Shown: positions 28,951-39,994 of the stretch, in pieces
How the letters are laid out: every line of letters starts with the position of its first letter
How positions within the stretch are numbered: position 1 is the stretch's first letter
Assembly (NCBI RefSeq): GCF_032362555.1
Contig: NC_083536.1
Coordinates: forward strand, 12,214,001 to 12,278,000
DNA length: 64,000 nucleotides
Source of the DNA: Amyelois transitella
Taxonomy: Eukaryota > Arthropoda > Insecta > Lepidoptera > Pyralidae
Direction: 5' to 3'
Position numbers and translations under genes: made by a program
Notes under the pieces: model-generated
Database searches by the model: none
Seen by the model: the letters and a program-made list of their open reading frames with translations, nothing else
Told to the model about the DNA's origin: nothing

Positions 28951-29314
28951 TTTTTGCTCACTGTGTTGGTTCAATTTAAGTTCAATCAAATTATCTATTT
29001 CTTGTTTTGTATAAAACGATTTTGTCTGATGTAGACGAACGGTCTGATGTAGCTTTTTCCAATTTTTTTAAATATACTTGTATATTATCATTAACCACTC
29101 TTATTTCTTTTCTTAACTCTTGTAGTATATTATCGACGTATGCTTTGTTCACTGCTTCATCGGCTTCATTTGGAGATGAAAGACCTTTTAATTTAGATGT
29201 TTTCAAATCATAGTGTCCAGCATCAGTTTTCACCAATGTATCGTTTAAAGTGTCGATAAATTCCAATAATCGCAAACGTTTATGGACGTGATGACCGAAC
29301 TTATCTACATTCAT
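28951..29314 (-). pseudogene. Fibre-like gene, copy B (frameshifted near C-terminus)
   Basis: Same N-terminal ~93 residues as 6578-6931 of copy A. A short duplication (GTCTGATGTAGACGAAC around 29026-29042) shifts the frame, so the last residues differ and stop early at 28991; homologous bases continue to about 28950. It starts 14 nt after the stop of the 332-aa gene, as in copy A. Confidence 0.65.
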
Positions 29315-29328
29315 TGCTGTCTAGATGA

Positions 29329-29387
29329 TTAGAGATCTCGAATAATACTGCTCATTTTCTGTGGCGATAGCTGTTTATGTTCTATAT
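29329..29387 (-). pseudogene. C-terminal end of the 332-aa gene, copy B, separated from its body
   Basis: Matches 6946-7004 of copy A, including the stop codon. The rest of this gene lies at 38018-38933, 8.6 kb away, on the far side of inserted LINEs. The five bases TATAT occur at both borders (29383-29387 and 38018-38022), consistent with a target-site duplication. Confidence 0.8.
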
Positions 29388-30295
29388 ATTATGTTATATA
29401 TTTGACCACAAATCAACTGAACTAATGGTATCCTATTTGACTGATAGGCTTCAAACTTTTTTTTTCTTTTTTTTTTCGGTTCTACCGCCACTTGCAAACA
29501 GTTGAACTTGTGATAAGCTCTTGTTTATAAATAAGTTTTGAAGTACTTTATTGACATTTTTGCATCAGTGACAGTAAATGTTTGTTTTCGTTGTATAGAA
29601 CTTTGTCTTAAATATATATACTGTGTCGAACATTGTGAATTCTGTGAACTTAAGTGACTATGTGGCCGCTTGGGTTATGACTTATTTGTGAGATAGTGCC
29701 CAGTGAACTTATCCCGTGTTGTGCGTATCACAGCGGTCTAAAATAATACTGTGATAATTTAATATATTCGAACATTTTATGTAGTTGTTTTAATTTAAAA
29801 TTCTTAAATCGTTAGATAAAGACACTAGTGATATCTGTTGATCTAATGTCGTTTTAACTTATTGACTTTTCCTTTGACTTTGTTTATTTGTGTGAGTGTT
29901 GTGCCTGCAGTTTTATAGATGGCGCTGTAAATAAATATACGCCTTTCACCCGCTACCTTTTTTTTGAATTCTGGTGGCAAATAATACATCATTCTTTATT
30001 TATTTTTGTACGTTTTACATTACGCCACAGTTGATTGCAGACAATAAGTGAAGTGTGCATTTTTCTTGGGAATTTTATGAAAAGATTTTAATCATGCGAC
30101 CGTGGCGACATCTACTCAGATATTAATTGCACTCAATACACACTTTTGAACTGCTTAATGATCAGATTTTCTCATTTTGGAGCACTCCTGCGCCAACAGA
30201 TGGCGTTTTAAATAATATTTATCTTTTGTGTTGATGACAAGAAATCATCATATCTTATTTTTTTCAATATATCTTTTTTATTTTTCTTTACCACA
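29388..30295 (+). other. Probable 5' UTR of LINE-2
   Basis: No reading frame. The stretch runs from the break in the virus-like cassette to the LINE ORF1 start. It includes a poly-T run near 29458-29475. Assigned to LINE-2 only by position. Confidence 0.4.
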
Positions 30296-31340
30296 ATGGT
30301 TTGCTCAGCTTGTTTAAATCCCATAAACAACAACGTCGATGGTTTTTTGAAATGCTCTGGCTGTAAACAAACGTTTCACAATGATTGCCTGGGAATAAAG
30401 AATGAACTATTCCTTACACTTACTCCTGAATTTAAGTCATCCTGGACATGTCCTGCGTGCAGAAATGTTACACGTCGAGCTAAAAGCAATGTTGATACAC
30501 CAGTCCGGCGTACACAGGTGCCTATCGCTGCCGATGAGTCTATGAATATGTCTTATGACTTCTCTGTTCACGTTCCTGCTAACACTTCTACATCCACATG
30601 TGGCTCTGGTGTACTTCCTGCGTTGCATCAACTTACTCAACAGGCTGATAATGAGGTAGTCACAATGGACAAAATTAGCTCCCTCCTGGATATTAAATTG
30701 AAGGACTCGTTGTCTTCTTTCATGGACAGTTTTCGTTGTGCCATTCAGGAGGATGTTAGAAAATTGGTTCGTTCTGAAGTACAATCCTTGGCGCAGGAAC
30801 TAAAGAATGATGTTAGCTCATCCACTGATTTTCTTTGCTCCGAGCAAGCGACTTTAAAAACTGAGATAGTTGAGAAGGAGAAAAGAATACAGGGGCTGGA
30901 GTCTGAGTGTGCTAGATTGCAAGGGGACGTTGATAAATTGGACAGCAGGTTGAAAACCTTTGAGAAATCTTCTCGTAACCTCAATATTGAGATTCAAGCC
31001 GTCCCAGAATCTAAGAATGAGAATGTTATGATGTTGTTTAATCAACTTTGTGACGTAGTAAGTGTTACTTTGGATGACAGCAGCATCCAGGCTTGTCGTC
31101 GTGTCGCAAAAATGGACAGAAAGTCAAACCGTCCCAGAAATATTCTGGTTACCCTGACAACGCCGCGTTTAAGGGATTCACTGCTGTCTGCAGTTCATAG
31201 ATATAATAAGGGTCATCCAAAAGATTTACTCAATTCCACCCATCTTGGAATTTCTGGCGACTCGCAAAGAGTCTACGTCACAGAACACTTGTCTCCTGAT
31301 TGCAAATTGTTACATGCTGCTACCAGAAAGTTTTCTAAAG
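30296..31340 (+). CDS. LINE-2 ORF1: PHD finger and coiled-coil protein (C-terminus lost in a palindrome)
   Basis: Residues 1-57 form a PHD/zinc-finger-like module (CSACLNP...CSGCKQTFHNDCLGI...WTCPAC). A long coiled coil at about 180-230 (KTEIVEKEKRIQGLESECARLQGDVDKLDSRL) and an RNA-binding-like C-terminal domain (ACRRVAKMDRKSNRPRNILVTLT) follow. PHD-bearing ORF1 proteins occur in Jockey and CR1 LINEs, and such proteins bind element RNA. At 31341 the frame enters the second arm of a perfect inverted repeat, so the residues from there to 31408 are a mirror artefact and the original C-terminus is gone. Confidence 0.8.
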
Positions 31341-31388
31341 AATTTTCTTTAGAAAACTTTCTGGTAGCAGCATGTAACAATTTGCAAT
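31299..31388. repeat. Perfect inverted repeat, 42-bp arms, 6-bp spacer
   Basis: 31299-31340 is the exact reverse complement of 31347-31388, spacer AATTTT. It truncates LINE-2 ORF1. Confidence 0.95.
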
Positions 31389-31701
31389 TCTTCACAAGTA
31401 TAAAGTGATAAATTTAAAAATAACAGTTACAATTTTTCAAGTGTATTCAAACCCTTAATTAAAACACTATTAGCACTATCGTCTTTTCTTATATATATAC
31501 GCCCGTACTTCACCCATACATATTTATATTCATTTGAATTCATTAATATTCATTTGAATATAAATATGTATGGGTGAAGTACGGGCGTATATATATAAGA
31601 AAAGACGATAGTGCTAATAGTGTTTTAATTAAGGGTTTGAATACACTTGAAAAATTGTAACTGTTATTTTTAAATTTATCACTTTATACTTGTGAAGAAT
31701 T
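31386..31701. repeat. Perfect inverted repeat, 147-bp arms, 22-bp spacer
   Basis: 31386-31532 is the reverse complement of 31555-31701, with no mismatch seen. It begins within the last bases of the preceding palindrome. Together they occupy the junction between LINE-2 ORF1 and ORF2. Either an in vivo template-switch scar or a fold-back assembly artefact. Confidence 0.95.
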
Positions 31702-31768
31702 TAATTTTTATAGTATATTTACATATTTTTTTTTTTTAATTTTCTTTTCTTTTAAAATTTTTCTCATA

Positions 31769-32805
31769 ATGCTTTTGTTTTATCAAAATGTCAACAGGAT
31801 TCGTAGCAAGCTTACTGAATTGTATTTAAATGTACTTAATAGTAATTATGATCTTATTTGTCTGACGGAAACCAATCTAAATTCTGATTTTCATGATGCT
31901 GAAGTCTTTGATGACCGATACACATTTTTCGTAGAGATCGCGACAGCTCTGATATAAATAAAATTGAAGGCGGTGGTATTGCCATTGCTATAAAAAAGGG
32001 TCTGAGAGTCATTCGTCAGACATCTTGGGAATCTAATGTAGAAGATCTGTGGTTTACTATCATACCTAACTGTAGGAATGGAACAATTTTGAACGTTTGT
32101 GTTTGTTACTTGCCTCCGGATCTCCCGCAGGACATGCTAAAATCATTTTATACCAATTTTCAGAAAATTATCTTGCAGACTGGCGAGGACAATGAGTTTC
32201 TTTGTGTTGGTGATTTCAACGTTCCCAGTCTGGATTGGACTAGAGTCCCAAATTCAGCCCAACTTACTTATAGTCATCCTTCTGATAGTAAGGCCATTTT
32301 GCTGACAGACACTTTGTCTGTCTGTAGTTTGCATCAATTCAACCATTTACCTAACAAAAATAATCGTCTTCTGGACTTGGTATTGAGCACCCTGGACTAT
32401 GTTCGGGTCAGTGGTGATGATGTTCTTAGCCGCCTTGATGGACATCACCCTGCTTTATTAGTTGATGTTAATGTCGATTATAACGCCGACAATACTAAAT
32501 TGATTAACACCTCTAAGATGAAGCGCTTGAATTATCACAAGAGTAATTACACCCTTATCAAATCTGAACTAGCTGCCATTGACTGGCAGGATGTTTTATC
32601 TTCCGACAACATTGATACAGCTACTCAAGCCTTTTATGACACTCTTAATATAATTATATCCTCTCACACTCCATTTTGTAAATAACATTCGAATAAATTT
32701 CCATGTTGGTTTAGTTCTTCAGTAATAAGTTGTATTGATGAGAAATTTAAATATCACAAACGGTATAAGAAACATGGTAATCCTCGAGATTACGATACTT
32801 TTTCA
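31769..32805 (+). pseudogene. LINE-2 ORF2 endonuclease region
   Basis: Endonuclease motifs LLFYQNVNRIRSK, YDLICLTETNL, CVGDFNVPSLDW and RLDGHHPALLVD are recognisable. The frame shifts near 31927 and is then open through 32089-32682 until an in-frame TAA (32683-32685) after SSHTPFCK. The same frame then runs on into the RT ORF. The element is therefore defective in at least two places in this domain. Confidence 0.8.
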
Positions 32806-33897
32806 TTGTTGCGTTATAGAAGCAAAATACTTATAAAAGAATGTTATGATAGGTTTCTTTCAACTGTTGAGGATTCTTTGGCATCAAATGTTAAAGCTTT
32901 TTGGAGGTATGTGGGCAGTAAAAAGGGGGGTAACTCTATACCTGTTAACATGCGATTTGGTGATGATTCAGCCACCGATGCAGCGGATGTCTGTGAACTC
33001 TTTTCAAGGTATTTCGGCTCAGTCTATGAATCTCATGAAACTACCGGATCTTCTTTGGGTAATGTAGAGAGTAAGTATAATGACACTTTGAGTTATTTTA
33101 CAATTGATTTAAATGATGTCCTGCAAAAAATTAGACAATTGGATTCTAGCAAGGGCCCTGGTCCGGATGGCATATCACCTGGATTCATCAAAAATTGTAG
33201 CAATGAGTTATCCCTACCGCTTTATATATTGTTTAATAGATCTTTACAGGCGGGCCATTTTCCCACTAAATGGAAGTTGGCACATATAGTTCCTATTTAC
33301 AAGTCGGGTGATAGATCTCGTTGTGAAAGTTATAGGCCTATAAGTATATTATCGTGCTTTGCTAAGCTCTTTGAATCCTTGGTTCTTGATGTTTTATACT
33401 CCCATTTCAAGCCTATCATATCAGCTAGTCAACATGGCTTTGTTCCAAATAAATCCACCACAAGTAATTTATTGGAATATAAAAATTGCTTGTGTCATGC
33501 CTTTGCTGAGCGTCTTCAAGTTGATTCTGTATATACAGACTTCGCAAAGGCTTTTGACAAGGTGTGTCACTCTGTCCTCTTTTCAAAATTGGTAGCGTAT
33601 GGAATTCATGGCAATTTGCTACAGTGGCTTAAATCCTATCTCTCTATGAGGAGTCAACTCGTTGCTATTAAGGGTCATTTATCTGGAACTGTTTTTGTAA
33701 AATCTGGAGTTTCCCAAGGGTCTCACTTGGGCCCTTTGTTATTTATTATTTTCATAAATGACCTTGTAAAACGAATTTCAAGCCCTTGCCTATTATATGC
33801 TGATGATCTTAAGATTTTTACCACCATACAATCGAATGATGATGCAATTAGACTTCAAAATGATTTGAATGTACTTAGTAATTGGTGTGAGCAAAAT
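32806..33897 (+). CDS. LINE-2 reverse transcriptase, N-terminal and palm regions
   Basis: Motifs: GPGPDGISPGFIKN, YRPISILSCFAKLFE, SVYTDFAKAFDKVCH, SGVSQGSHLGPLLFI and the catalytic LLYADDLKIF. The sequence is cut at ANWCEQNL by the Tc1-like element; the residues from 33902 to the stop at 33954 belong to that transposon's terminal repeat. RT continues at 35556. Confidence 0.85.
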
Positions 33898-34316
33898 TTA
33901 ATGTACGATCGCGTTCATATCTGCAGTCATAGTTTTAAAATTCTTACGGGTTAAAATAGCGTGCACTGTGGTTCCACTAGATACACACACACATGCATAT
34001 TTAAAAGAATAAATATTCCTTCAAATGAATACGGTCTTTAATACCAATGATTACTAAGTAAAAGAGTTTATTATTCTATGGCATATAACATAACAAAACA
34101 GAAAGAGACGGTAATCAACGATGGCCGAACTGGGCCCGATAATTGTCGATCGAAATATCGTCGTCTCTCATTATTTGCATAAGATTTGCCTATAGAGGGA
34201 AGCCTGCGACTGCCAGACTTATGTCATTTTAATAAGGTTGAAAGTTTTTCTGCACACGACCCTAACATTAGGTTGTGGTTCCTTTGAAAGTTATTGGGTA
34301 GCAATTTTATTACTTC

Positions 34317-34372
34317 GTGTGAGCAAGTGAGATCTAAGATATATTAGATAAACTCGCTTGCTCACACTCGCT
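34317..34372. repeat. Imperfect hairpin within the Tc1-like element
   Basis: GTGTGAGCAAGTGAG (about 34317) and CTCGCTTGCTCACAC (about 34356) are reverse complements with one mismatch. May be a MITE trace. Confidence 0.6.
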
Positions 34373-34780
34373 TGTTCTAGTTACTAGCGTTACTTGGATT
34401 CCGAAGTTATTCAAGGATTTTTTTGTCTATTTTAGTGTTACTGACAATTTTTAATGTTTCAAGGTGCCATTTGAACTAAGTAACTGACTAACTAACTAAC
34501 TGATATCTAAGAATTACAATACCCGTGTTTTCAAACACGGAAATCAGCAAGAAATATTAAACAAGAGGGAGCAAAATAAAACATTCAATAATTAAAATTA
34601 GTAAATTTTATTGAAACAGTTTACCTATAGTTTTATTTACATATTGATGATTATATAAAGCTATACATATATAATATATTACACTAATTGTATCATCCAC
34701 TTATCTCCTGTTATTAAGGTTACAGCTTAATTATTCGTTTTCATAAAGAAAAGATATTGAAGCTGTCCTTAAAATACTAT

Positions 34781-35420
34781 CTAAGTAATTAGTACTTTTA
34801 ATATAAATTGGCAGAACCTTTCACGCACTATATGGACTCGATGCACAGGGCAGTTGTCTTGCACAAATGATATTGTTGGCATATCATCAATCGGATAAAT
34901 ACACCGCACAGTTGGTAACATGGTTTCTTGCAGCACTTGCACATAATGAGCAGCTGTAGCGCGTGTTGCTATCCACACCTGTTCCCCAGGTCCAGCAGCA
35001 CTCATCCAGCCTCACATATTTACAGAGATGTGTCCAGACCCCATATTTGGCACAATATTTTTTTCTTCATACCGAGTTGCATTTCTTCACTATAAATAAA
35101 TGAAGTCTACCGTGTTGTGATGACATAAAATAAACGAACTTTTCGTCCGTAAATATCGCTTTTTTCCAGTCAAAATCCAAATACTGTCGAGCAAATTCTA
35201 AACGTTTTTGCTTATTTATTACTGATAAATACTGGCTTTCTTGCTGGCTTTCCGTGGTGTAGTCCCTCACGGTGCAAACACAAAACAGTAACGACTGATG
35301 TGTCGAACTGTTCCGCAAATATTCTGGTCGGTATGAAGCCATTATTTTCGTACTGTTCCACCATGGATCTCCGCTGTGTGGCGTGTCGCTGTGTTGATTA
35401 GCGGACGACTTTTTTTTCAC
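34781..35420 (-). pseudogene. Tc1-like transposase, two fragments
   Basis: 35067-35420 encodes KQKRLEFARQYLDFDWKKAIF followed by TDEKFV, the region of the first or second catalytic Asp of IS630/Tc1 transposases. 34781-35005 encodes MSAAGPGEQVWI, MLPTVRCIYP and FVQDNCPVHRVHIV (catalytic Asp in QDN). The two are in different frames with stops between, so it is inactive. The N-terminal DNA-binding domain is degraded. Confidence 0.75.
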
Positions 35421-35555
35421 TACCCTCTTCTTGATGGCGGGTTACCCAACTTGTTGTTTATTGTGTTATTTGTGTGAATGTGTGAGTGATAGCAGCGGTG
35501 CAAGCTATAAAGTTTTGCGAACTATGACTGCAATTATGAACGCGACCGTACCTTA

Positions 35556-36326
35556 ATGTTGGGAAATGTTTTGTTATTACATTTACATGGAAATTTCACA
35601 CGATTGACTATAATTACAGTCTTAACGGTCATGTTCTGAATCGTAAAACTGTCGCTAAGGACCTAGGTATATATTTTGACACCAAGCTGACCTTTCATGC
35701 TCAATATGATCACATGATTGATAGAGCAAATAAGTTAGTTGGTTTTATTTCTAGATTGACCCGTGGCTTTAAAAAACATCGTAGTCTTATTTATTTATAT
35801 TTTACAATGATAAGATCTATTTTGGAATATAACTCAGTTGTCTGGTCGCCTTTTTATGACGTTCATTGTCAGCGAATAGAAAGAGTTCAAAAAAGACTTT
35901 TAGCGATAGTTTCTTTTCGGTGTGGTTTGAGCCGCAGGCTGAGATCGTATAAAGACAGGTTGTTTCACTTTAATGTCGCTTCCTTCTGAATAAAGAAGGA
36001 AGCGAAGGAAGCGACCTAAAGAATCTCGTCGTAAAATGAGTTCCTTGATTATTCTGCACAAGATAGTGCACTCCAAAATTGACTCTCCACAACTCTTATC
36101 ACTTTTAAATTTTAACACACGTTTTAGATCCCGTAACCGAAACTTTAATTCTTTCCATCTTAATGTTTATGTAAATAATACGTCATATTACAACCCTCTA
36201 GTGAACATGTGTCGCCAATACAATGACATTCTCGCCGGTCGCAGTGACAGTGACTTTGACTTTGACATATTTCGTTTAAATTTGTTCCAGTATCGCAGAG
36301 CCGTCAAGCGTGAATTGTCTATGTAG
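35556..36326 (+). pseudogene. LINE-2 ORF2 C-terminal region
   Basis: Resumes right after the Tc1-like element: NVGKCFVITF, then LGIYFDTKLTFHAQY, GFISRLTRGF, YNSVVWSPFYDVH. A fold-back scar at 35975-36015 brings in a stop after FNVASF. The sequence continues ESRRKMSSLIILHKI to the natural-looking end LFQYRRAVKRELSM at 36326. 36327-36603 is 3' UTR. Confidence 0.8.
35975..36015. repeat. Short fold-back repeat interrupting LINE-2 ORF2
   Basis: GTCGCTTCCTTC (35975-35986) and its exact reverse complement (36004-36015), with a partial direct duplication GAAGGAAGC in the spacer. It replaces coding bases and introduces a stop. Confidence 0.8.
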
Positions 36327-36644
36327 TCTATAGCATAGATTGCTATGGTCTGTAGTCTACAGTTTGTCTTAATTAACACAGTTGTATGTTTCCTTAGACT
36401 CAATAGGATATTTTACAACAGGTCAAATCAGATACTTTTACACAGAATATTTATCTATAACGTTATCATATATTGTATCTCTTAACTGTTTGCATTTTTC
36501 TTATATGGTCTTCGTATGTACACTGTTTTTGAATTTGTAGTGTAGATCGTAACTTTATAATTTTACTACTATGTTTATTTTTACTACAATTTGTTATGTG
36601 TATTTAAATAAATAAAAATAAAAAATAAAAATAAACTGTAGATA

Positions 36645-37631
36645 TTAATGGAGTAAAGTCAAGCGGATCAAGCGTCTCAATGGGTGTTCCTCAGGGCTCA
36701 ATTTTAGGACCATTCCTCTTCTTGGTATATGTCAATGACCTGCCTTTTATGGTGGAAAAACAGGCGGGTATAGTGCTGTTTGCCGATGACACTTCTTTAA
36801 TATTTAAATTAGATCGCCATAGCGAAAATGTAAGTTCGGTTAATAATATACTGTCGGCCATATCTATCTGGTTCTCAACCAACAATCTTCTTTTAAATGC
36901 TAATAAGACCCAATGCATTAAATTTACCCTTCCAAACGTAAGGCAGGCCAATACTGACATAATACTGGAAGGCCAGAAATGAGAATTTGTTGAAAATACA
37001 AAGTTTTTAGGAATTATAATTGATGCAAAGCTACAGTGGAGTGCTCATATTTCTAAACTTTCCAATAGACTTAGCTCTGCCGCTTATGCTGTTAGGAGGA
37101 TCCGACAATTGACAGATGTAGCTACAGCTAGGCTTGTTTATTTCAGCTATTTTCATAGCTTGTTATCTTATAGTTTACTTTTATGGGGTAGCGCGGCTGA
37201 TATACAAACTATTTTTATAATTTACAAAAGGGCCGTTCGCGCAATTTACGGCTTAGGACCAAGATACTCGTTAAGACAACTCTTTAAGAAAATAAACATA
37301 CCTACAGTAGCGTCCCAGTACATTTTTGACCTTATAATGTATGTTAGGAAAAATACCTCTTTTTTTCAAAAAGTTAGTGCCACAACTGATAGAAATTTAC
37401 GTAATAAACATAAATTAGTCATGCCGTTTCATAGGCTTAGCAAAGTCAGTAAATCATTTATGGGGAACTGTATACGATTTTATAATAGGTTGCCGGAGTC
37501 GTTCTTGATATGCCCAACCGAAAATTCAAAGAGTATTAAAGAAAGTACTTTGTGAGAAGGCTTATTATAGGACTGATGATTACCCTAATGATAAAAATAT
37601 CTGGCTCGAGCTTGGCACAGGAACCTCGTAA
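36645..37631 (+). pseudogene. LINE-3 reverse transcriptase C-terminal half
   Basis: Begins in motif GVPQGSILGPFLFL, catalytic VLFADDTSLIF, then an in-frame TGA at about 36979-36981, then NTKFLGIIIDAKLQW and the C-terminal region (SKVSKSFMGNCIRFYNRLPES). A frameshift near 37515 separates the last ~35 residues, which end in LELGTGTS at the TAA 37629-37631. The end is similar to the fragment at 55633-55837. Confidence 0.75.
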
Positions 37632-37820
37632 TTAATTGTAGTTTGATTTGAACTTAAATCAAAATTCAGTACACTCTGTACATAAATCTTTTTAAAATTG
37701 GCAATTCATAATATATATATATATATTTTTCTTTTTTCAATATTCAATCTCATATATAAATCTGAACAATTTATTCTCTCGTCCACATTCTATTCTAAGT
37801 TTAATTAATATTGTAAAGTT

Positions 37821-37927
37821 GACGTTGTTGAAGAAAATGCTGCAGTGCAGTTTGTTACCGCTTCTTCTGCACTGACGCCTTGGAAGCGGCAGTAAACTTA
37901 GTTTTTAAGTAATTTATTTGACGTCAA
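37821..37927 (+). other. Conserved structured 3' UTR block of LINE-3 (candidate pseudoknot)
   Basis: Stem 1: GTGCAG (37845-37850) with CTGCAC (37867-37872). Stem 2: CCGCTTC (37858-37864) with GAAGCGG (37883-37889). The stems interlock (a-b-a'-b'). GACGT elements flank the block (37821 and 37920). Two relatives are at 50146-50254 and 56023-56130. Confidence 0.6.
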
Positions 37928-38017
37928 CCAATGTTGTTAAACCATACGTTTTGACAATTATTGAGCGATATATAGTATCCTATAATAATGAATAAAAATT
38001 TTGAATTTGAATTTGAA

Positions 38018-38933
38018 TATATTTATAATTCCAGTTTCTCGTAATTCTTCTATGACTGCAATAATATCATTATCAACACCACTATTGCCAGCCGCTCGTG
38101 ATCCTAACAACAATTTTAATCGTTCTACCAGTTCGTTGGGATCATCCCAATAAACATAATCAGTATATTTTTTTGCGTTTTTCAGAAGTGGAATATCTTT
38201 TCCTTGAGGGAGACTTTCTACACTTGAAGTCATATTTTTTGAGAATTTAAATAAAGGCTTAATGACATTAATGTATTTAAAACCTTTGTTACTGTTTATA
38301 GGTTTAGATGACTCATAATTACGTCGATGTGCATTAGTATCAATTAGTAACAATTTATAATTTTGCAAGTCCTCCTCTCTGACATTTTTCTAGATCAGGT
38401 TTCCTTTTAAATAGTAACTCTCTTAAACCATCTGTTTTCTTTAAAATTCGAGTTCCTATTTTCAGAATGTTATCATTATCGAAAACACGAATATTGCCAA
38501 GCATTAGTTTTCCCCGCTCATGTCTTACTCCAAAAGGTATAGCATCCATTACTTCTGATGATGTAGACCACGACAAAGTTTGACGATTATCTGGAGAAGA
38601 CACAATAGATTTGAACGAACCTTCACTGACATTATGATCTTCAGAAGGTGTGGAAATTAAAGTTTTGTTGTAATTATTAGGAAAGTCGCTTTCAGAAACA
38701 GTGTCATTCGATTCTTCATTGGATGAATAAGACGATGTACTTTCATTTTTACATTTTTTCCCAACAGAGGTGATGTAATTATTTTCATTCTCAACCCACT
38801 TTTCATTATTTTTATTGGCTATCAAATTAAGCGGATCAACAATAGGTTTGAAAATTTTCTCCAGTGCCATATTATTTACGTTTTTTGTATCGTTAATCAT
38901 CCCCACTATTTGTTTTTTAAATGTTTTTTCCAT
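38018..38933 (-). pseudogene. 332-aa gene of the virus-like cassette, copy B (main part)
   Basis: Same protein as 6946-7944 with a deletion of eight codons near the N-terminus (the Ala/Lys-rich stretch), one extra T near 38384-38389 that breaks the frame after about residue 190, and removal of its last ~20 codons to 29329-29387 by the LINE insertion. Otherwise almost identical to copy A, so the two copies separated recently. Confidence 0.8.
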
Positions 38934-39012
38934 TTTACTGCTTGATATTGTGTTCAGTCGCAGATCACACTTTAAAGTGACCCTTCATTATCACTACATT
39001 GTATTAAGTATG

Positions 39013-39699
39013 TTAATCTAGAACTATAAAAGTGTCAAATGCTGACCTATAACATCCTTTGTTTTTATCACAATCCTTATTAATAACAAGATAACTAAAA
39101 GGCTTTTTCCAAACTTTTGAACACATTTCACGAAATTGATTCCATGACATATCAGACCCAACATGCTCATCATAAACATGTTTCAAATTAATGTCATCTT
39201 GTTTAAATAATACAATCAAATTGGAATTGTCTCTCACTAGTTGTTTAGGTATTTTTGTATATGTTTGATTAATATAAAAACAATCAATTTTCTTATGTCG
39301 ACCCATAGCAAAATAATCTCTAATGCTGTTCTGATTTTCGCAAGCTACATCATCAAATATTAAAATTGAATCAGGTAGCGCTTCGTGAGGACTCAAAATT
39401 TCACAATTGTGATTGTATTTATGAAAGGTTGTACCAGAAACCATGTTCATAACTTCCTCTAAAAATAAGTATTTTGCTTGATATAAAGATTTTGAATAAA
39501 CATATAAGTTACAAAATCGCGGACCATCTGTATATAAGAATAAACTTATTACTAATTTGGTTTTTCCACAATTTGATGGACCACAAACGATACAACGTAT
39601 TGTGTTCGGCAGAAGGTTTCCGTGTCGTTTTGGTCCTTGTGATGAAGCAGGACAAATACAATCAAATTTTAGTGAGTCTTTTTGTTTCACAAATTTCAT
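39013..39699 (-). CDS. A32-type packaging ATPase, copy B
   Basis: 228 residues, intact, differing from 8024-8710 at only a handful of positions. Walker A GPSNCGKT and Walker B ILIFDD are preserved. The persistence of an open frame in both copies, while neighbouring genes are broken, fits recent duplication; selection cannot be claimed without substitution analysis. Confidence 0.8.
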   Translation of the reverse strand: MKFVKQKDSLKFDCICPASSQGPKRHGNLLPNTIRCIVCGPSNCGKTKLVISLFLYTDGPRFCNLYVYSKSLYQAKYLFLEEVMNMVSGTTFHKYNHNCEILSPHEALPDSILIFDDVACENQNSIRDYFAMGRHKKIDCFYINQTYTKIPKQLVRDNSNLIVLFKQDDINLKHVYDEHVGSDMSWNQFREMCSKVWKKPFSYLVINKDCDKNKGCYRSAFDTFIVLD

Positions 39700-39994
39700 T
39701 CCAAATTATTAGCATGTGCTTAAACTCGTCTGCAGTACTCAACGAATTTGAGCGAAATGAATTTAGGTTTAACGAATAAACACGTTTTATAATTTGACAT
39801 GTAAAATCTTGTTGGTAGAACAGGAATCAGGAAAGTACAACAAAATAATGTTTGATGGTTAGAATGAATCATGTGTAAAAAGTGTGTTCGGTGTGTGATC
39901 TTTCCACGAGCTCGCGGGTGATTCTTATCAATTTTATAATGGAGTCAGGTAAGTGCATTCGACTAATGTTTTGTGGTTAGAATGAATTGAATTT

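Larger units (their letters stand above)
33901..35554 (-). mobile_element. Degenerate Tc1/mariner-type transposon inside LINE-2
   Basis: Terminal inverted repeats of about 33 bp: the left end ATGTACGATCGCGTTCATATCT and the right end (inverted) AGGTACGGTCGCGTTCATAA share the GTACG-TCGCGTTCATA core and TGCAGTCATAGTT. TA (within TTAA) flanks both sides, as expected of Tc1/mariner. Two transposase fragments lie on the minus strand; 33955-34780 is non-coding. Confidence 0.8.
29388..36635 (+). mobile_element. LINE-2 (Jockey/CR1 superfamily) with ORF1 and ORF2, carrying a Tc1-like insertion
   Basis: Plus strand: ORF1 (PHD finger, coiled coil), ORF2 endonuclease and RT, C-terminal region ending at 36326, A-rich tail (AATAAATAAAAATAAAAAATAAAAATAA about 36604-36633). 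It is inactivated by two adjoining perfect palindromes between the ORFs, a frameshift near 31927, an in-frame stop at 32683-32685, and a Tc1-like element at 33901-35553. Confidence 0.8.
36636..38017 (+). mobile_element. LINE-3 (Jockey-like), 5'-truncated, with (TTGAA)n-like tail
   Basis: Only the RT C-terminal half and the 3' UTR remain. The tail GAATAAAAATTTTGAATTTGAATTTGAA abuts the virus-like cassette at 38018. Its 3' UTR has the pseudoknot-like block shared with 50.2 kb and 56.1 kb. Confidence 0.8.
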
